From contig NZ_BMTU01000006.1 of assembly GCF_014649835.1 (NCBI RefSeq), forward strand, positions 186,001 to 250,000: a stretch of 64,000 bases of DNA. The letters run 5' to 3'. Positions 49,194 through 57,398 of this stretch are shown one piece after another (position 1 is the stretch's first letter; every line of letters begins with the position of its first letter). The notes under the pieces are model-generated. The model was not told the origin of the DNA and did no database searches. It saw only the letters and a program-made list of their open reading frames with translations. A program made the translations under genes and the position numbers. The stretch comes from Streptomyces pilosus. Its GTDB lineage: Bacteria; Actinomycetota; Actinomycetes; Streptomycetales; Streptomycetaceae.

Positions 49194-49928
49194 ATGGACA
49201 CCGCCTCTTTCGTGGAAGTACTGGAGACCGAGGGCCGGTTGCTGGCAGACGCCGCGGAGGAGGCGGGCCCGGGCGCCCCCGTTCCGTCCTGCCCGGGGTG
49301 GGAGATACGTGATCTGCTCGCGCACACCGGCACGGTGCACCGCTGGGCGGCCGCCTTCGTCGCCGACGGGCATCCCGCGCCCCGCCCGATGGGCGAGCAC
49401 CCCGGGCTCGACGGCACCGGGCTCCTGGCCTGGTACCGGGACGGCCACCGCCGTCTGGTGGACACCCTGGCGGGGGCGGCGCCCGACGTGGAGTGCTTCA
49501 CCTTCCTGACCGGTTCGCCCTCCGCGCTGGCGTTCTGGGCCCGCCGCCAGGCGCACGAGACGGCCGTCCACCGCTTCGACGCGGAGGCGGCCCGCGGCGG
49601 CAGCCCGTCCCCGGTCGCCACGGACTTCGCGGTGGACGGCGTCGACGAGCTGCTGCGCGGCTTCCACTCCCGGCGCAGGAGCCGGGTGCGCACGGACCGG
49701 CCCCGTGTCCTGCGGGTGCGCGCCACGGACGCGGACGCGGTGTGGACCGTACGCCTGTCCCAGGAGCCGCCCGTGACCACGCGCGACGCGCGGGGCGACG
49801 CCGAGTGCGAACTGGCGGGTCCCGCCGCGGAGTTGTATCCGGCGTTGTGGAACCGGCGGCCGGTGCCCGCGTGGTCGGGTGACGCGGAACTCGCCGCGCT
49901 GTGGCGGGAGACGTCGGCCGTGGTCTGA
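49194..49928 (+). CDS. Maleylpyruvate isomerase-family (DinB-like) mycothiol-dependent protein
   Basis: A 244-residue protein. The N-terminal DinB-like four-helix domain opens FVEVLETEGRLLADAAEEAGP and has PSCPGWEIRDLLAHTGTVHRWAA. RRQAHETAVHRFDAEAA near 120-136 supplies the remaining metal-binding His residues (H, E/H, H). The C-terminal half is the small MDMPI C-domain. Related enzymes use mycothiol, the actinobacterial thiol, to isomerise maleylpyruvate or to transfer groups to thiol; most paralogues are unassigned. Streptomycetes have dozens. It follows the SDR gene by 36 bases and may be co-transcribed. Confidence 0.85.
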   Translation: MDTASFVEVLETEGRLLADAAEEAGPGAPVPSCPGWEIRDLLAHTGTVHRWAAAFVADGHPAPRPMGEHPGLDGTGLLAWYRDGHRRLVDTLAGAAPDVECFTFLTGSPSALAFWARRQAHETAVHRFDAEAARGGSPSPVATDFAVDGVDELLRGFHSRRRSRVRTDRPRVLRVRATDADAVWTVRLSQEPPVTTRDARGDAECELAGPAAELYPALWNRRPVPAWSGDAELAALWRETSAVV

Positions 49929-49947
49929 CGGCCGCGGGCCGGGCCGG

Positions 49948-50340
49948 TCAGTGCTCGGGGAGCATCCGTGCCAGCACCGCGCGGTGCACCGGCAGGACTT
50001 CGCCGTGCAGCGCCCGCCCCTTCCTGGTGAGCGAGACCCGCACGCCCCGCCGGTCCTCCGCGCACGTCCCCCGCTCGAGCAGCCCGTCTCTCTCCAGCCG
50101 GGCGATCAGCCGGGACAGCGCGCTCTGCGTCAGATGGACGCGCTCGGAGATCTCCTGGACGCGGTAGGAGCAGCCGCCGCGTCCGCCGCCCTGGGCGAGG
50201 ATGTCCAGGACCTCGAAGTCGCTGCCGCACAGTCCGTGCCGGTGCAGGGCACGGTCGATCTCGCACTGGGTGCGCGCGTGGAGCGCGAGCACGTCCCGCC
50301 ACCGTTCCACGAGCGCCTGTTCGGCCTGCTTCGCCGCCAT
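49948..50340 (-). CDS. MarR-family transcriptional regulator
   Basis: A 130-residue winged-helix regulator. ALVERWRDVLALHARTQCEIDRALHRHGL forms the dimer helix, SDFEVLDILAQ the first DNA-binding helix, CSYRVQEISERVHLTQSALSRLIARLERDGLLERG the recognition helix and wing entry, and CAEDRRGVRVSLTRKG the wing. Typical MarR proteins repress nearby drug-efflux or catabolic genes and release DNA upon ligand binding. It converges with the MDMPI-like gene (19 bases) and has no close divergent partner. The Cys in GTCAEDRRG sits where redox-sensing OhrR-type members differ, so redox sensing is not indicated. Confidence 0.9.
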   Translation of the reverse strand: MAAKQAEQALVERWRDVLALHARTQCEIDRALHRHGLCGSDFEVLDILAQGGGRGGCSYRVQEISERVHLTQSALSRLIARLERDGLLERGTCAEDRRGVRVSLTRKGRALHGEVLPVHRAVLARMLPEH

Positions 50341-50452
50341 GGGCGCACCGTAGCAGGCGGGTTGGCCGCCCCGACACACAGCTGACCGACTCCCCGCAGA
50401 CGGTGCGTCCGGCGCCCTCCGGACGCCGTGGACGGCACGGTGTGCGGGCTGT

Positions 50453-51142
50453 TCACCTCAGGCCCACCGTGTGCGCGAGGTGTCCCACCGCATGCCGGAA
50501 GAAGGTGTCGCGGTCCTCGACGACCCGGTTGAACTGTCCGAACAGCTCGAATCCGATCAGCCCGAACAGCTGGGCCCAGACGGCCACCATCGCCACCACC
50601 ACCTCGGGCGGCAGGTCGGGGGCGAGGTCGGCGGCCATGCGCACGGCCTCGGGCCTCAGTTCCGCGGGCAGCGCGGGACCGGCGAGGCCGGGGCCCCGGT
50701 GCGCGTCGCGGAGGATGCCGATGAGGACCATCGCACCGCGCGCGGCGGGCGGGACGGTCGTCCGGGGCGCGGAGTAACCGGGCACCGGCGTGCCGTAGAT
50801 CAGCGCGTACTCGTGCGGATGCCCGAGCGCCCAGCGGCGCACCCCCTCGCACACGGCCGTCCAGCGCGGGACCGGACCGGTGCCGCCTGCCGCGTCGCGG
50901 GCCGCTTCGGCCGCCTCGCCCACCGAGTCGTAGGCGTCGATGATGAGAGCGGTCAGCAGGTCGTCGCGGTTGGGGAAATAGCGGTAGAGCGCGGAGGAGG
51001 CCATGCCGAGCTCACGGGCGACGGCGCGCAGCGAGAGCTTCGCGGCGCCGTCCTCCGCGAGCTGTCTGCGCGCCTCCTCCTTGATGGCCGCGGTGACTTC
51101 GACCCTGGCCCGGGCGCGGGCTCCGTGTGCGGTGCTGCTCAT
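50453..51142 (-). CDS. TetR/AcrR-family transcriptional regulator
   Basis: A 229-residue repressor. The helix-turn-helix is at about 20-60: IKEEARRQLAEDGAAKLSLRAVA, ELGMASSALYRYFPNRDDLL. The ligand-binding half includes HPHEYALIYGTPVPGYSAP and the TetR_C domain WAQLFGLIGFELFGQFN, close to the many TetR regulators of streptomycetes with a WHG-type C-domain. The ATG at 51142 faces the divergent F420-dependent nitroreductase-like gene. Three AGAGCA-type palindromes fill the intergenic stretch, so it should repress both itself and that gene. Confidence 0.92.
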   Translation of the reverse strand: MSSTAHGARARARVEVTAAIKEEARRQLAEDGAAKLSLRAVARELGMASSALYRYFPNRDDLLTALIIDAYDSVGEAAEAARDAAGGTGPVPRWTAVCEGVRRWALGHPHEYALIYGTPVPGYSAPRTTVPPAARGAMVLIGILRDAHRGPGLAGPALPAELRPEAVRMAADLAPDLPPEVVVAMVAVWAQLFGLIGFELFGQFNRVVEDRDTFFRHAVGHLAHTVGLR

Positions 51143-51184
51143 GCGGACGAGTGTGCCACGGAAGCAGAGCGGTGCACACAAACG

Positions 51185-51273
51185 AGAGCAGTGCTCTTGC
51201 TTCGGGGAGTGGATGTCGTGCACACTGGAGCCCTGCACCGAGAGCAGTGCTCACAAAAGAGAGCAGCGTTCTC
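51185..51273. promoter_or_regulatory. Three TetR-type operators between divergent genes
   Basis: AGAGCA-G-TGCTCT (51185-51197) is a perfect 13-bp palindrome. AGAGCA-G-TGCTCA (51241-51253) is nearly the same, and a degenerate GAGAGC-AGC-GTTCTC lies at 51259-51273. The centres are 56 and about 19 bp apart. The TetR gene and the Ddn-like gene flank them, so the TetR protein is the likely ligand. Confidence 0.75.
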
Positions 51274-51337
51274 GCCCGGTGTTCCGCGTCTCGCGTACTT
51301 CGCCCTTCGTCCTGCGTCTGTCTGCCTGGAGGCACCG

Positions 51338-51793
51338 ATGCCGTCGTCAACGCCCTACTACCTCAAGGGCAGCCCCCTGGCCATCCGGTTCAACAGCATC
51401 GTGGGGTGGCTGGCCCGCCACGGGGTGAGCATCGCCGGTACCGCGGAGCTGTCCGTGCGCGGCCGCACCAGCGGACGCATGCAGCGCGTCCCGGTCAACC
51501 CGCACACGCACGGCGCGGGCCAGTACCTGGTCTCCGCGCGCGGCCACTCCCAGTGGGTGCGCAACATGCGCGCCGCCGGCGGCGGGGAACTGCGGGTGGG
51601 CCGCAAGGTCCGCGCCTTCACCGCGGTGGAGCTCCCCGACGAGGAGAAGCTCCCTGTCCTGCGGACCTACCTGGAGAAGTGGGGCTGGGAGGTGAACCAG
51701 TACTTCCAGGGGGTCACCGCCCGGTCGTCCGACGAGGAGATCGCCGCCGCCGCGCCCGACCACCCGGTCTTCCGGATCGCCGTCAGGAACTGA
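51338..51793 (+). CDS. F420-dependent nitroreductase-like protein (Ddn family)
   Basis: A 151-residue split-barrel enzyme. FNSIVGWLARHGVSIAGTAELSVRGRTSGRMQRVPVNP is the Ddn-family opening, with RGRTSG for F420 phosphate binding. QYLVSARGHSQWVRNMRAAGGGELRVGRK is the central cofactor block. In mycobacteria, Ddn reduces nitroimidazoles and quinones using reduced F420. TGGAGGCACCG before the ATG is a strong ribosome site. The stop overlaps that of the convergent geranylgeranyl-reductase-like gene by 11 bases. Its control by the divergent TetR gene is supported by three operators. Confidence 0.9.
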   Translation: MPSSTPYYLKGSPLAIRFNSIVGWLARHGVSIAGTAELSVRGRTSGRMQRVPVNPHTHGAGQYLVSARGHSQWVRNMRAAGGGELRVGRKVRAFTAVELPDEEKLPVLRTYLEKWGWEVNQYFQGVTARSSDEEIAAAAPDHPVFRIAVRN

Positions 51794-53015
51794 CCTCGTC
51801 ACCCGCCGGGCGCCGGTCCAGCGCCAGGAGGGCACGGTGCGCCATCGGATGGGTACGGACCAGCTCGCCGAGCGACGTCGACCCCTGTGTGATGTCCTTG
51901 AAGGCCTTCCACGCCGGGCGGAAGCCGGTGAGGACCGCGTGGAACACCCCGGGCCGCCGCTCGAACGCCGCCAGCATCCGCTTGCCGACGCTCATCTCCA
52001 CACCGAGCCCCGCCTTGACGGCGAAGGCGTAGTTGAGCGCCTGGCGTCGTGTGTCCACCGCGTCGTGGGCCTCGGCGATGCGCACCGCCCACTCCCCCGC
52101 CAGCCGGCCCGAGCGCAGTGCGAAGGAGATGCCCTCACGGGTCCACGGCTCCAGCAGCCCGGCCGCGTCCCCGCAGACCAGTACCCGGCCCCGCGACAGC
52201 GGCGAGTCCTCCGTGCGGCAGCGGGTCAAGTGCCCGGAGGAGATGCTCGGTTCGAAGCCGGCGAGACCCAGCCGGCCGATGAAGTCCTCCAAGTACCGCT
52301 TGGTGGCGGCGCCTTCACCGCGCCGTGAGATCACCCCGACCGTCAGCGTGTCACCCTTGGGGAACACCCATCCGTAACTGCCGGGCATGGGGCCCCAGTC
52401 GATGAGCACCCGCCCCTTCCAGTCCTCGGCGACGGTCTCCGGCACCGGGATCTCCGCCTCCAGGCCCAGGTCGACCTGGTCCAGCTTGACCCCGACGTGC
52501 GCTCCTATCCGGCCCGCGCTGCCGTCCGCGCCGACCACGGCCCGTGCCAGCACCGTCTCACCGCCCTGCAGGACGACCGCGACCGTGCGCCGGTCCGGTA
52601 CGGCCGAGCCGTGCTGCTCCACCCGCTGCACGGCGACGCCGGTGCGCAGTTCGGCGCCCGCCTTCTGGGCGTGCTCGACGAGTTGCTGGTCGAACTCGGG
52701 CCGGTTGATCAGCCCGAACATCATCCGCCGGGAACGGCGGGTGCGGCTGAAGCGGCCGTTGTGGGAGAACGTCACCGCGTGCACCCGGTCCTTGAACGGG
52801 AGCTCGAAGCCGGGCGGCAACGCGTCGCGCGAGGGGCCGATGATGCCGCCGCCGCACGTTTTGTACCGGGGCAGCTCCGCCTTCTCCAGCAACAGGACAC
52901 GCCGTCCCGCGACCGCCGCCGCGTAGGCGGCCGAGGCCCCCGCGGGTCCCGCACCCACCACGACGACGTCCCACACCTGCCGCACGTCGTCCGCCGAAGA
53001 GTTCTCGCTGCTCAC
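51783..53015 (-). CDS. Geranylgeranyl reductase-family FAD-dependent oxidoreductase
   Basis: A 410-residue flavoprotein. GAGPAGASAA at 21-30 is the FAD Rossmann loop, KTCGGGIIGPSRDALPP the isoprenoid-type C-G-G-G motif, LVCGDAAGLLEPWTREGISFAL the GD FAD-binding motif, and GPMPGSYGWVFPKGDTLTVGV the central block. The family reduces isoprenoid double bonds in menaquinone or lipid side chains. Actinobacterial MenJ does this for menaquinone-9; this protein has the same architecture. The start is ATG 53015. A hairpin/operator palindrome lies between it and the divergent dipeptidase gene. Confidence 0.9.
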   Translation of the reverse strand: MSSENSSADDVRQVWDVVVVGAGPAGASAAYAAAVAGRRVLLLEKAELPRYKTCGGGIIGPSRDALPPGFELPFKDRVHAVTFSHNGRFSRTRRSRRMMFGLINRPEFDQQLVEHAQKAGAELRTGVAVQRVEQHGSAVPDRRTVAVVLQGGETVLARAVVGADGSAGRIGAHVGVKLDQVDLGLEAEIPVPETVAEDWKGRVLIDWGPMPGSYGWVFPKGDTLTVGVISRRGEGAATKRYLEDFIGRLGLAGFEPSISSGHLTRCRTEDSPLSRGRVLVCGDAAGLLEPWTREGISFALRSGRLAGEWAVRIAEAHDAVDTRRQALNYAFAVKAGLGVEMSVGKRMLAAFERRPGVFHAVLTGFRPAWKAFKDITQGSTSLGELVRTHPMAHRALLALDRRPAGDEVSS

Positions 53016-53110
53016 GATGGTCTACTGCTCCCGATCCAGCCGCCTGCCGCTGATGTCCTCCCGCATCCTACGGCGGCGGTCGTCCGGGGCCACTGTGGGA
53101 GGATCGGCGG

Positions 53111-53139
53111 CGTAAGTGCCCCGTACACGGGACCTTACG
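53111..53139. promoter_or_regulatory. Nested inverted repeat between the reductase and dipeptidase genes
   Basis: Outer arms CGTAAG (53111-53116) and CTTACG (53134-53139) enclose a second perfect inverted repeat CCCGT-AC-ACGGG (53120-53131). It sits 95 bases before the reductase start and 70 bases before the dipeptidase ATG. The position suits a shared operator, but a DNA or RNA hairpin is equally possible. Confidence 0.45.
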
Positions 53140-53209
53140 CGCACCGCACGATCATCTCGTACGAAGAAGTTCGCACACGTACAACGTCGCACCCACAAGG
53201 AGCGTGCCC

Positions 53210-54571
53210 ATGTCGTCGAATCCGGTCGCCGCGACCGTCGCCTCACTGATGCCCAGGGCGAAGGAGGAGCTCACCGAGCTGGTGGCCTTCAAGTCGGTGG
53301 CGGACTTCGGCCAGTTCCCGCGCGAGGAGAGCGAGGGCGCCGCCCGCTGGATCGCCGGGGCGCTCACCGCCGAGGGCTTCGAGGACGTGGCGCTGCTGGA
53401 CACCCCGGACGGCACGCAGTCGGTCTACGGCCACCTGCCCGGACCCGAGGGCGCGAAGACGGTCCTGCTGTACGCGCACTACGACGTGCAGCCGCCGCTG
53501 GACGAGTCCGGCTGGACCACTCCGCCCTTCGAACTGACCGAGCGCGACGGCCGCTGGTACGGACGCGGGACCGCCGACTGCAAGGGCGGGTTCATCATGC
53601 ACCTGCTGGCGCTGCGCGCGTTGAAGGCGAACGGCGGCGTCCCCGTGCACGTCAAGGTGATCGTCGAGGGCTCGGAGGAACAGGGCACCGGCGGCCTGGA
53701 GCGGTACGCCGAGGAGCACCCCGACCTGCTGACGGCCGACACCGTCGTGATCGGCGACGCGGGCAACTTCCGCGCCGGACTGCCGACGGTCACCTCCACG
53801 CTGCGCGGCATGACGCTGGTGCGGGTGCGGATCGACACCCTCGAGGGAAACCTGCACTCCGGCCAGTTCGGCGGGGCCGCGCCGGACGCGCTGGCCGCGC
53901 TCGTGCGCGTACTGGACTCGCTGCGCGCCGAGGACGGCACCACGACCGTGGACGGGCTGGCCGGTGACAGCGCGTGGGACGGACTCCAGTACGACGACGG
54001 GCAGTTCCGCGAGGACGCCAGGGTGCTCGACGGTGTGGAGCTGATCGGTGCGGGCACGGTCGCCGACCGCATCTGGGCGCGTCCCGCGGTCACCGTGCTG
54101 GGCATCGACTGCCCGCCGGTGGTCGGCGCCACCCCGTCCGTGCAGGCGAGCGCCCGCGCGCTGATCAGCCTGCGGGTGCCGCCGGGCGTCGACGCGGCCG
54201 AGGCGACCGCGCTGCTCCGGGCGCACCTGGAGTCGCACACGCCGTGGGGCGCCCGGGTGAGCACCGAGCAGATCGGTCAGGGCCAGGCGTTCCGCGCGGA
54301 CACCACCGGCCCCGCCTACCGGGCGATGGCCGACGCGATGGCGGTGGCGTACCCGGGGCAGGAGATGAGCCGCGCCGGACAGGGCGGTTCGATCCCGCTG
54401 TGCAACACCCTGGCCTCGCTCTACCCGAAGGCGGAGATCCTCCTCATCGGCCTGAGCGAGCCGGAGGCGCGGATCCACGCGGTGAACGAGAGCGTCTCCC
54501 CCGACGAGTTGGAGCGTCTGTCGGTCGCGGAGGCACTGTTCCTTCGCAACCTCGCGTCGGGCGCCCACTGA
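53210..54571 (+). CDS. M20-family dipeptidase/metallopeptidase
   Basis: A 453-residue zinc peptidase. Metal ligands are H90 and D92 (YAHYDVQP), D123 (GTADCKGG), the catalytic E156 or E157 (EGSEEQGTGG) and D183 (IGDAG), with the last His near the C-terminus. The central dimerisation domain (TSTLRGMTLVRVRI through ARALISLRVPPG) is complete. Streptomycete homologues are annotated dipeptidase or Xaa-His peptidase. ATG 53210 has CACAAGGAGC before it. There is no signal peptide, so it works on imported peptides in the cytoplasm. The gene ends with a long-stem hairpin. Confidence 0.92.
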   Translation: MSSNPVAATVASLMPRAKEELTELVAFKSVADFGQFPREESEGAARWIAGALTAEGFEDVALLDTPDGTQSVYGHLPGPEGAKTVLLYAHYDVQPPLDESGWTTPPFELTERDGRWYGRGTADCKGGFIMHLLALRALKANGGVPVHVKVIVEGSEEQGTGGLERYAEEHPDLLTADTVVIGDAGNFRAGLPTVTSTLRGMTLVRVRIDTLEGNLHSGQFGGAAPDALAALVRVLDSLRAEDGTTTVDGLAGDSAWDGLQYDDGQFREDARVLDGVELIGAGTVADRIWARPAVTVLGIDCPPVVGATPSVQASARALISLRVPPGVDAAEATALLRAHLESHTPWGARVSTEQIGQGQAFRADTTGPAYRAMADAMAVAYPGQEMSRAGQGGSIPLCNTLASLYPKAEILLIGLSEPEARIHAVNESVSPDELERLSVAEALFLRNLASGAH

Positions 54572-54582
54572 CACCGGACGCC

Positions 54583-54624
54583 GTGGGGCGGGGTGACCGT
54601 CGGCGGTCGGGCGCCCCGCCCCAC
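54583..54624 (+). terminator. Hairpin terminator of the dipeptidase gene
   Basis: GTGGGGCGGGG (54583-54593) pairs perfectly with CCCCGCCCCAC (54614-54624), an 11-bp stem with a 20-base loop, 12 bases after the stop. Confidence 0.8.
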
Positions 54625-54752
54625 AGTCGTCCCCCGGCCGGCGTCGGGGCCGGCTCCCGGGTACCCGGGTCCGCCGGGCCCCCGGTGTACGGCCGACTGC
54701 GGTCAGGTGCCCTCCGGCGGGAGGGAGCAGACGCCTGCCGTCCCGCCCGCAG

Positions 54753-54776
54753 CCACGCCCACGCCCACGCCCACGG
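54753..54776. repeat. Hexanucleotide tandem repeat
   Basis: Four copies of CCACGC (the last CCACGG) run from 54753 to 54776. They lie in the 249-base spacer between the dipeptidase and TmrB/Nudix genes, which otherwise shows the terminator hairpin and no coding sequence. Confidence 0.8.
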
Positions 54777-54823
54777 CGGCACGGTGTCCCGTTCGGGCGG
54801 ACGGGAGCCGCGCTCCGGCGGCG

Positions 54824-55864
54824 TCAGCCGACCGGTACTCCGGCCTCCAGGTACATCGCCCTGCCGCGTTCCCGGGCCCGCAGCGCCCTGCGCAGCCGTT
54901 CGTAGCGGACCGGCGGCAGCAGGTCGGCGGCCTCGGCCTCGGAGGCGAAACGCCAGCCGCGCAGTTCCGGCCCGGGCAGCAGCATCCGCCCGGCGGCCGC
55001 GGAGTCGAGGCGTCCGCCGTCGAAGAGCAGCCGCAGGCCGCCGAACCCGGGCGGCGCGGGCGGCTCCCAGTCGACGACCAGGAGCGCCGGTACGTCGTCG
55101 AGGCGTATCCCGGTCTCCTCGGCGACCTCGCGCATGCCCGCGCGCGCGGGGGCCTCGCCCCGTTCGACGACTCCGCCCGGGAACTCCCATCCCGCCTTGT
55201 AGGTGGGGTCGACCAGGAGCACCCGGTCGTGTTCGTCGAAGAGCAGCACCCCCGCCGCGACCGTCTCCGCGGTGGGCTCGGGCGTCTGCACGATGTCGCA
55301 GGCCGGCGCCTTCCCGCTGCCCACCGCCTCGGCGATGCGCAGGGCCGTGTCGTAGGGGCTGAGCGTTCCGCTGTCGACCGGGTAGGCGTCCGCGGTGAGC
55401 CAGGCGGCGAGGGCCGCCTTGTACGGCTCGATGTGGTCGTAGGCCCACTGGCGGACGCGCATCTCGCCGTCGGGGAGGTCCGCGGGGATCTCGCGGGCGG
55501 CTATCCGGTCCCGCAGGATCGTTTCGGCCGGAGCGAGGAGGACGTGGCTGACCGGTATCCGGCGGGCGGCGAGGCCGCCGAAGATCTCGTCGCGGTACTC
55601 CTGGCGCAGCAGGGTCATCGGGACCACGAGGGTCCCGCCCAGCTCGGCGAGCATCGCGGCCGCCGTGTCGATCACCAGTCGCCGCCAGACCGGGAGGTCC
55701 TGGAAGTCGCCGACCTCGGCGAGGCGTTTGGGCGGGAGCAGCTTCTCCAGCGCTCCGCCGATGACCTCGGGGTCGAAGAGCGTGCTGTTCGGGATCAGCT
55801 CGATCAGTTCGCGCGCGGTGGTGGTCTTCCCCGCACCGAACGCGCCGTTGATCCAGACGATCAC
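54824..55864 (-). CDS. TmrB-like P-loop kinase fused to a Nudix hydrolase
   Basis: A 346-residue two-domain protein. Residues 1-180 match TmrB/chloramphenicol-phosphotransferase-like P-loop proteins: IVWINGAFGAGKTT (Walker A at 7-15), LFDPEVIGGALEKLLP, FQDLPVWRRLVID and LVVPMTLLRQEYRDEIF. The N-terminal module resembles the tunicamycin-resistance protein TmrB. Residues about 195-346 are a Nudix domain with box GGVVERGEAPARAG then REVAEETGI near 229-251, complete. The GTG start at 55864 follows GGGGGAA. A kinase joined to a phosphate-cleaving enzyme suggests an antibiotic- or nucleotide-modifying role, but the substrate is unknown. Confidence 0.85.
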   Translation of the reverse strand: MIVWINGAFGAGKTTTARELIELIPNSTLFDPEVIGGALEKLLPPKRLAEVGDFQDLPVWRRLVIDTAAAMLAELGGTLVVPMTLLRQEYRDEIFGGLAARRIPVSHVLLAPAETILRDRIAAREIPADLPDGEMRVRQWAYDHIEPYKAALAAWLTADAYPVDSGTLSPYDTALRIAEAVGSGKAPACDIVQTPEPTAETVAAGVLLFDEHDRVLLVDPTYKAGWEFPGGVVERGEAPARAGMREVAEETGIRLDDVPALLVVDWEPPAPPGFGGLRLLFDGGRLDSAAAGRMLLPGPELRGWRFASEAEAADLLPPVRYERLRRALRARERGRAMYLEAGVPVG

Positions 55865-55947
55865 GGTTCCCCCTCTTCCGTTGGCCCCCTGTGGCTTGCC
55901 CGCTCCACCCTGCCACGGAAACCAGCTGCGTTTAAGAACGCGGAAGA

Positions 55948-55988
55948 GCGGCGCCGGTGCCCCTCCCGTCGAGGGGCACCGGCGCCGC
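55948..55988 (-). terminator. Perfect 18-bp hairpin after the small secreted protein gene
   Basis: GCGGCGCCGGTGCCCCTC (55948-55965) is fully complementary to 55971-55988, with a 5-base CCGTC loop. It lies 21 bases downstream of the small secreted protein gene, between it and the TmrB/Nudix gene on the same strand. Confidence 0.85.
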
Positions 55989-56009
55989 ACGGCTCCGTGG
56001 TGGGGTCGG

Positions 56010-56204
56010 TCAGGCCTGGCTGTCCCGGTCGACGTCCAGCTCCAGCGTGTTGTCCTCGCCGACGGTCCGGTCGAGGGTGCTGAGGGTGTCCCCGACGTCG
56101 AGACCGCCGAGGGCGTCGTCACCGAGGGCGTGGGACGGGGTGACCGCCGCGACGACGAAGCCCGTGGCGAGGGAGGCGATGGCGAGCATGCTGCGCTTCT
56201 TCAT
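56010..56204 (-). CDS. Small secreted acidic protein of unknown function
   Basis: A 64-residue protein. The signal peptide is MKKRSMLAIASLATGFVVAA with a SHA cleavage site near 31. The mature part is about 33 residues, acidic and Leu/Asp-rich (GDDALGGLDVGDTLSTLD, TVGEDNTLELDVDRDSQA), with no Cys. I do not recognise a family; streptomycetes have many such short exported proteins. Codon use is normal and it is followed by a strong terminator, so it is likely real. It lies 74 bases downstream of the ROK kinase gene on the same strand. Confidence 0.7.
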   Translation of the reverse strand: MKKRSMLAIASLATGFVVAAVTPSHALGDDALGGLDVGDTLSTLDRTVGEDNTLELDVDRDSQA

Positions 56205-56278
56205 ACCCGGCTCAACTGCGGACACCGCCCCGGGGTCACGCCCGGCTTCCGGAACGCCGGCCCCCGGATCGCCTCGTC

Positions 56279-57232
56279 TCAGACCCCGGCGACCGCCGCG
56301 TCCGTCCGGCCGGCCAGCGCCGCCGCGGCCGCGCCGACCAGACCCGCGTCCGTGCCCATCCGGGCCGGGGTGACGGCGAGGCGCTGGACGAAGGAAAGGG
56401 TGGCGTACTCGGTGAGCGCCCTGCGCAGGGGCGCGAAGAGGACCTCGCCCGCCTTGCCCACGCCTCCGCCGATCACGGCGATGTCGATCTCGACGAGCGT
56501 CGCGGTGGCCGCGATGCCGGCGGCCAGCGCCCGCGCCGCCCGCTCGAAGGACGCCGCGGCCACCGGATCGCCGGCCCGGGCCGCGGCGGCCACGGCGGCC
56601 GCCGAGGTGTCGCCGTCGGGACCGGGACGCCAGCCGTTCAGCAGGGCCCGGCGGGCGATGTTGGGGCCGCTCGCTATGCGCTCCACGCAGCCGCGCGCAC
56701 CGCACGGGCACGGATCCCCGTCGAGGTCCACGCTGATGTGGCCGATGTGGCCGGCGTTGCCGGTGGGTCCCGGATGCAGGCGGCCGCCGAGCACCAGACC
56801 GCCGCCGACGCCGGTGGAGACGACCATGCACAGCGCGTTGTCGTGGCCGCGCGCGGCGCCCTGCCAGTGCTCGGCGGCCGTGATGGCCACGCCGTCGCCG
56901 ATCAGCTCCACCGGCAGGCCGCCGGCAGCCTCCCGGACCCGGGCGACGAGCGGGTAGTCGCGCCAGCCCGGCACGTTCACCGGACTCACCGTGCCGGCCG
57001 AGGCGTCGACGGGTCCGGCGCTGCCGATGCCCACGGCGCTCGCGCGCCCCCACAGCCCGGAGGCGGTGAGGTCACCGAGCACCGCCTCCACCGCCCGCAT
57101 GACGGTCTCGCCGTTCTCCCGCGCGGGCGTCGGCCGCTGGGCGCGGGCCAGGATCCGGCCCCGGCCGTCCACGAGTGCGCCGGCGATCTTGGTGCCGCCG
57201 ATGTCGAGCGCGGCCACGAGGTCGGTGTGCAT
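56279..57232 (-). CDS. ROK-family sugar kinase (glucokinase-like)
   Basis: A 317-residue kinase. DIGGTK at 10-15 is the phosphate-1 loop, so unlike the ROK regulator at 25832 it should bind ATP. D113 (IGDGV) is the catalytic base region, STGVGGGLVL the phosphate-2 loop, and CPCGARGC at 175-182 the zinc site. The usual Glu of the ExGH block is His here (GNAGHIGH), a variation seen in some actinobacterial ROK kinases. The sugar is likely glucose, N-acetylmannosamine or another hexose. It is divergent from the LacI regulator, with a perfect palindrome between them. Confidence 0.88.
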   Translation of the reverse strand: MHTDLVAALDIGGTKIAGALVDGRGRILARAQRPTPARENGETVMRAVEAVLGDLTASGLWGRASAVGIGSAGPVDASAGTVSPVNVPGWRDYPLVARVREAAGGLPVELIGDGVAITAAEHWQGAARGHDNALCMVVSTGVGGGLVLGGRLHPGPTGNAGHIGHISVDLDGDPCPCGARGCVERIASGPNIARRALLNGWRPGPDGDTSAAAVAAAARAGDPVAAASFERAARALAAGIAATATLVEIDIAVIGGGVGKAGEVLFAPLRRALTEYATLSFVQRLAVTPARMGTDAGLVGAAAAALAGRTDAAVAGV

Positions 57233-57378
57233 CAGTGTCGGATCTCCCCGTCAAAGCGTCAGAAACTCGCCGAGAGCGACCATGCGCGACCACAAGGCAA
57301 CACATGGAACACGACCTCCGCGCCGTCGAGCGGTGATGTGCGGGCCGGAGTGTGCGTCGGACAGTGTCTCCCGACTCT

Positions 57379-57390
57379 GACAACGTTGTC
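57379..57390. promoter_or_regulatory. LacI-type operator between the ROK kinase and LacI genes
   Basis: GACAACGTTGTC is a perfect 12-bp palindrome centred on CG, flanked by T and CA. It lies in the divergent promoter region, and the LacI-family protein encoded to its right is the likely binder, controlling both genes. TATGCT at 57398-57403 may be the -10 of the LacI gene. Confidence 0.75.
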
Positions 57391-57398
57391 CAGGCTCT

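Noticed and set aside
50341..50452. MarR and TetR regulators as one operon
   Set aside because: They are on the same strand, but 112 bases separate them and the TetR has its own operator region and partner.
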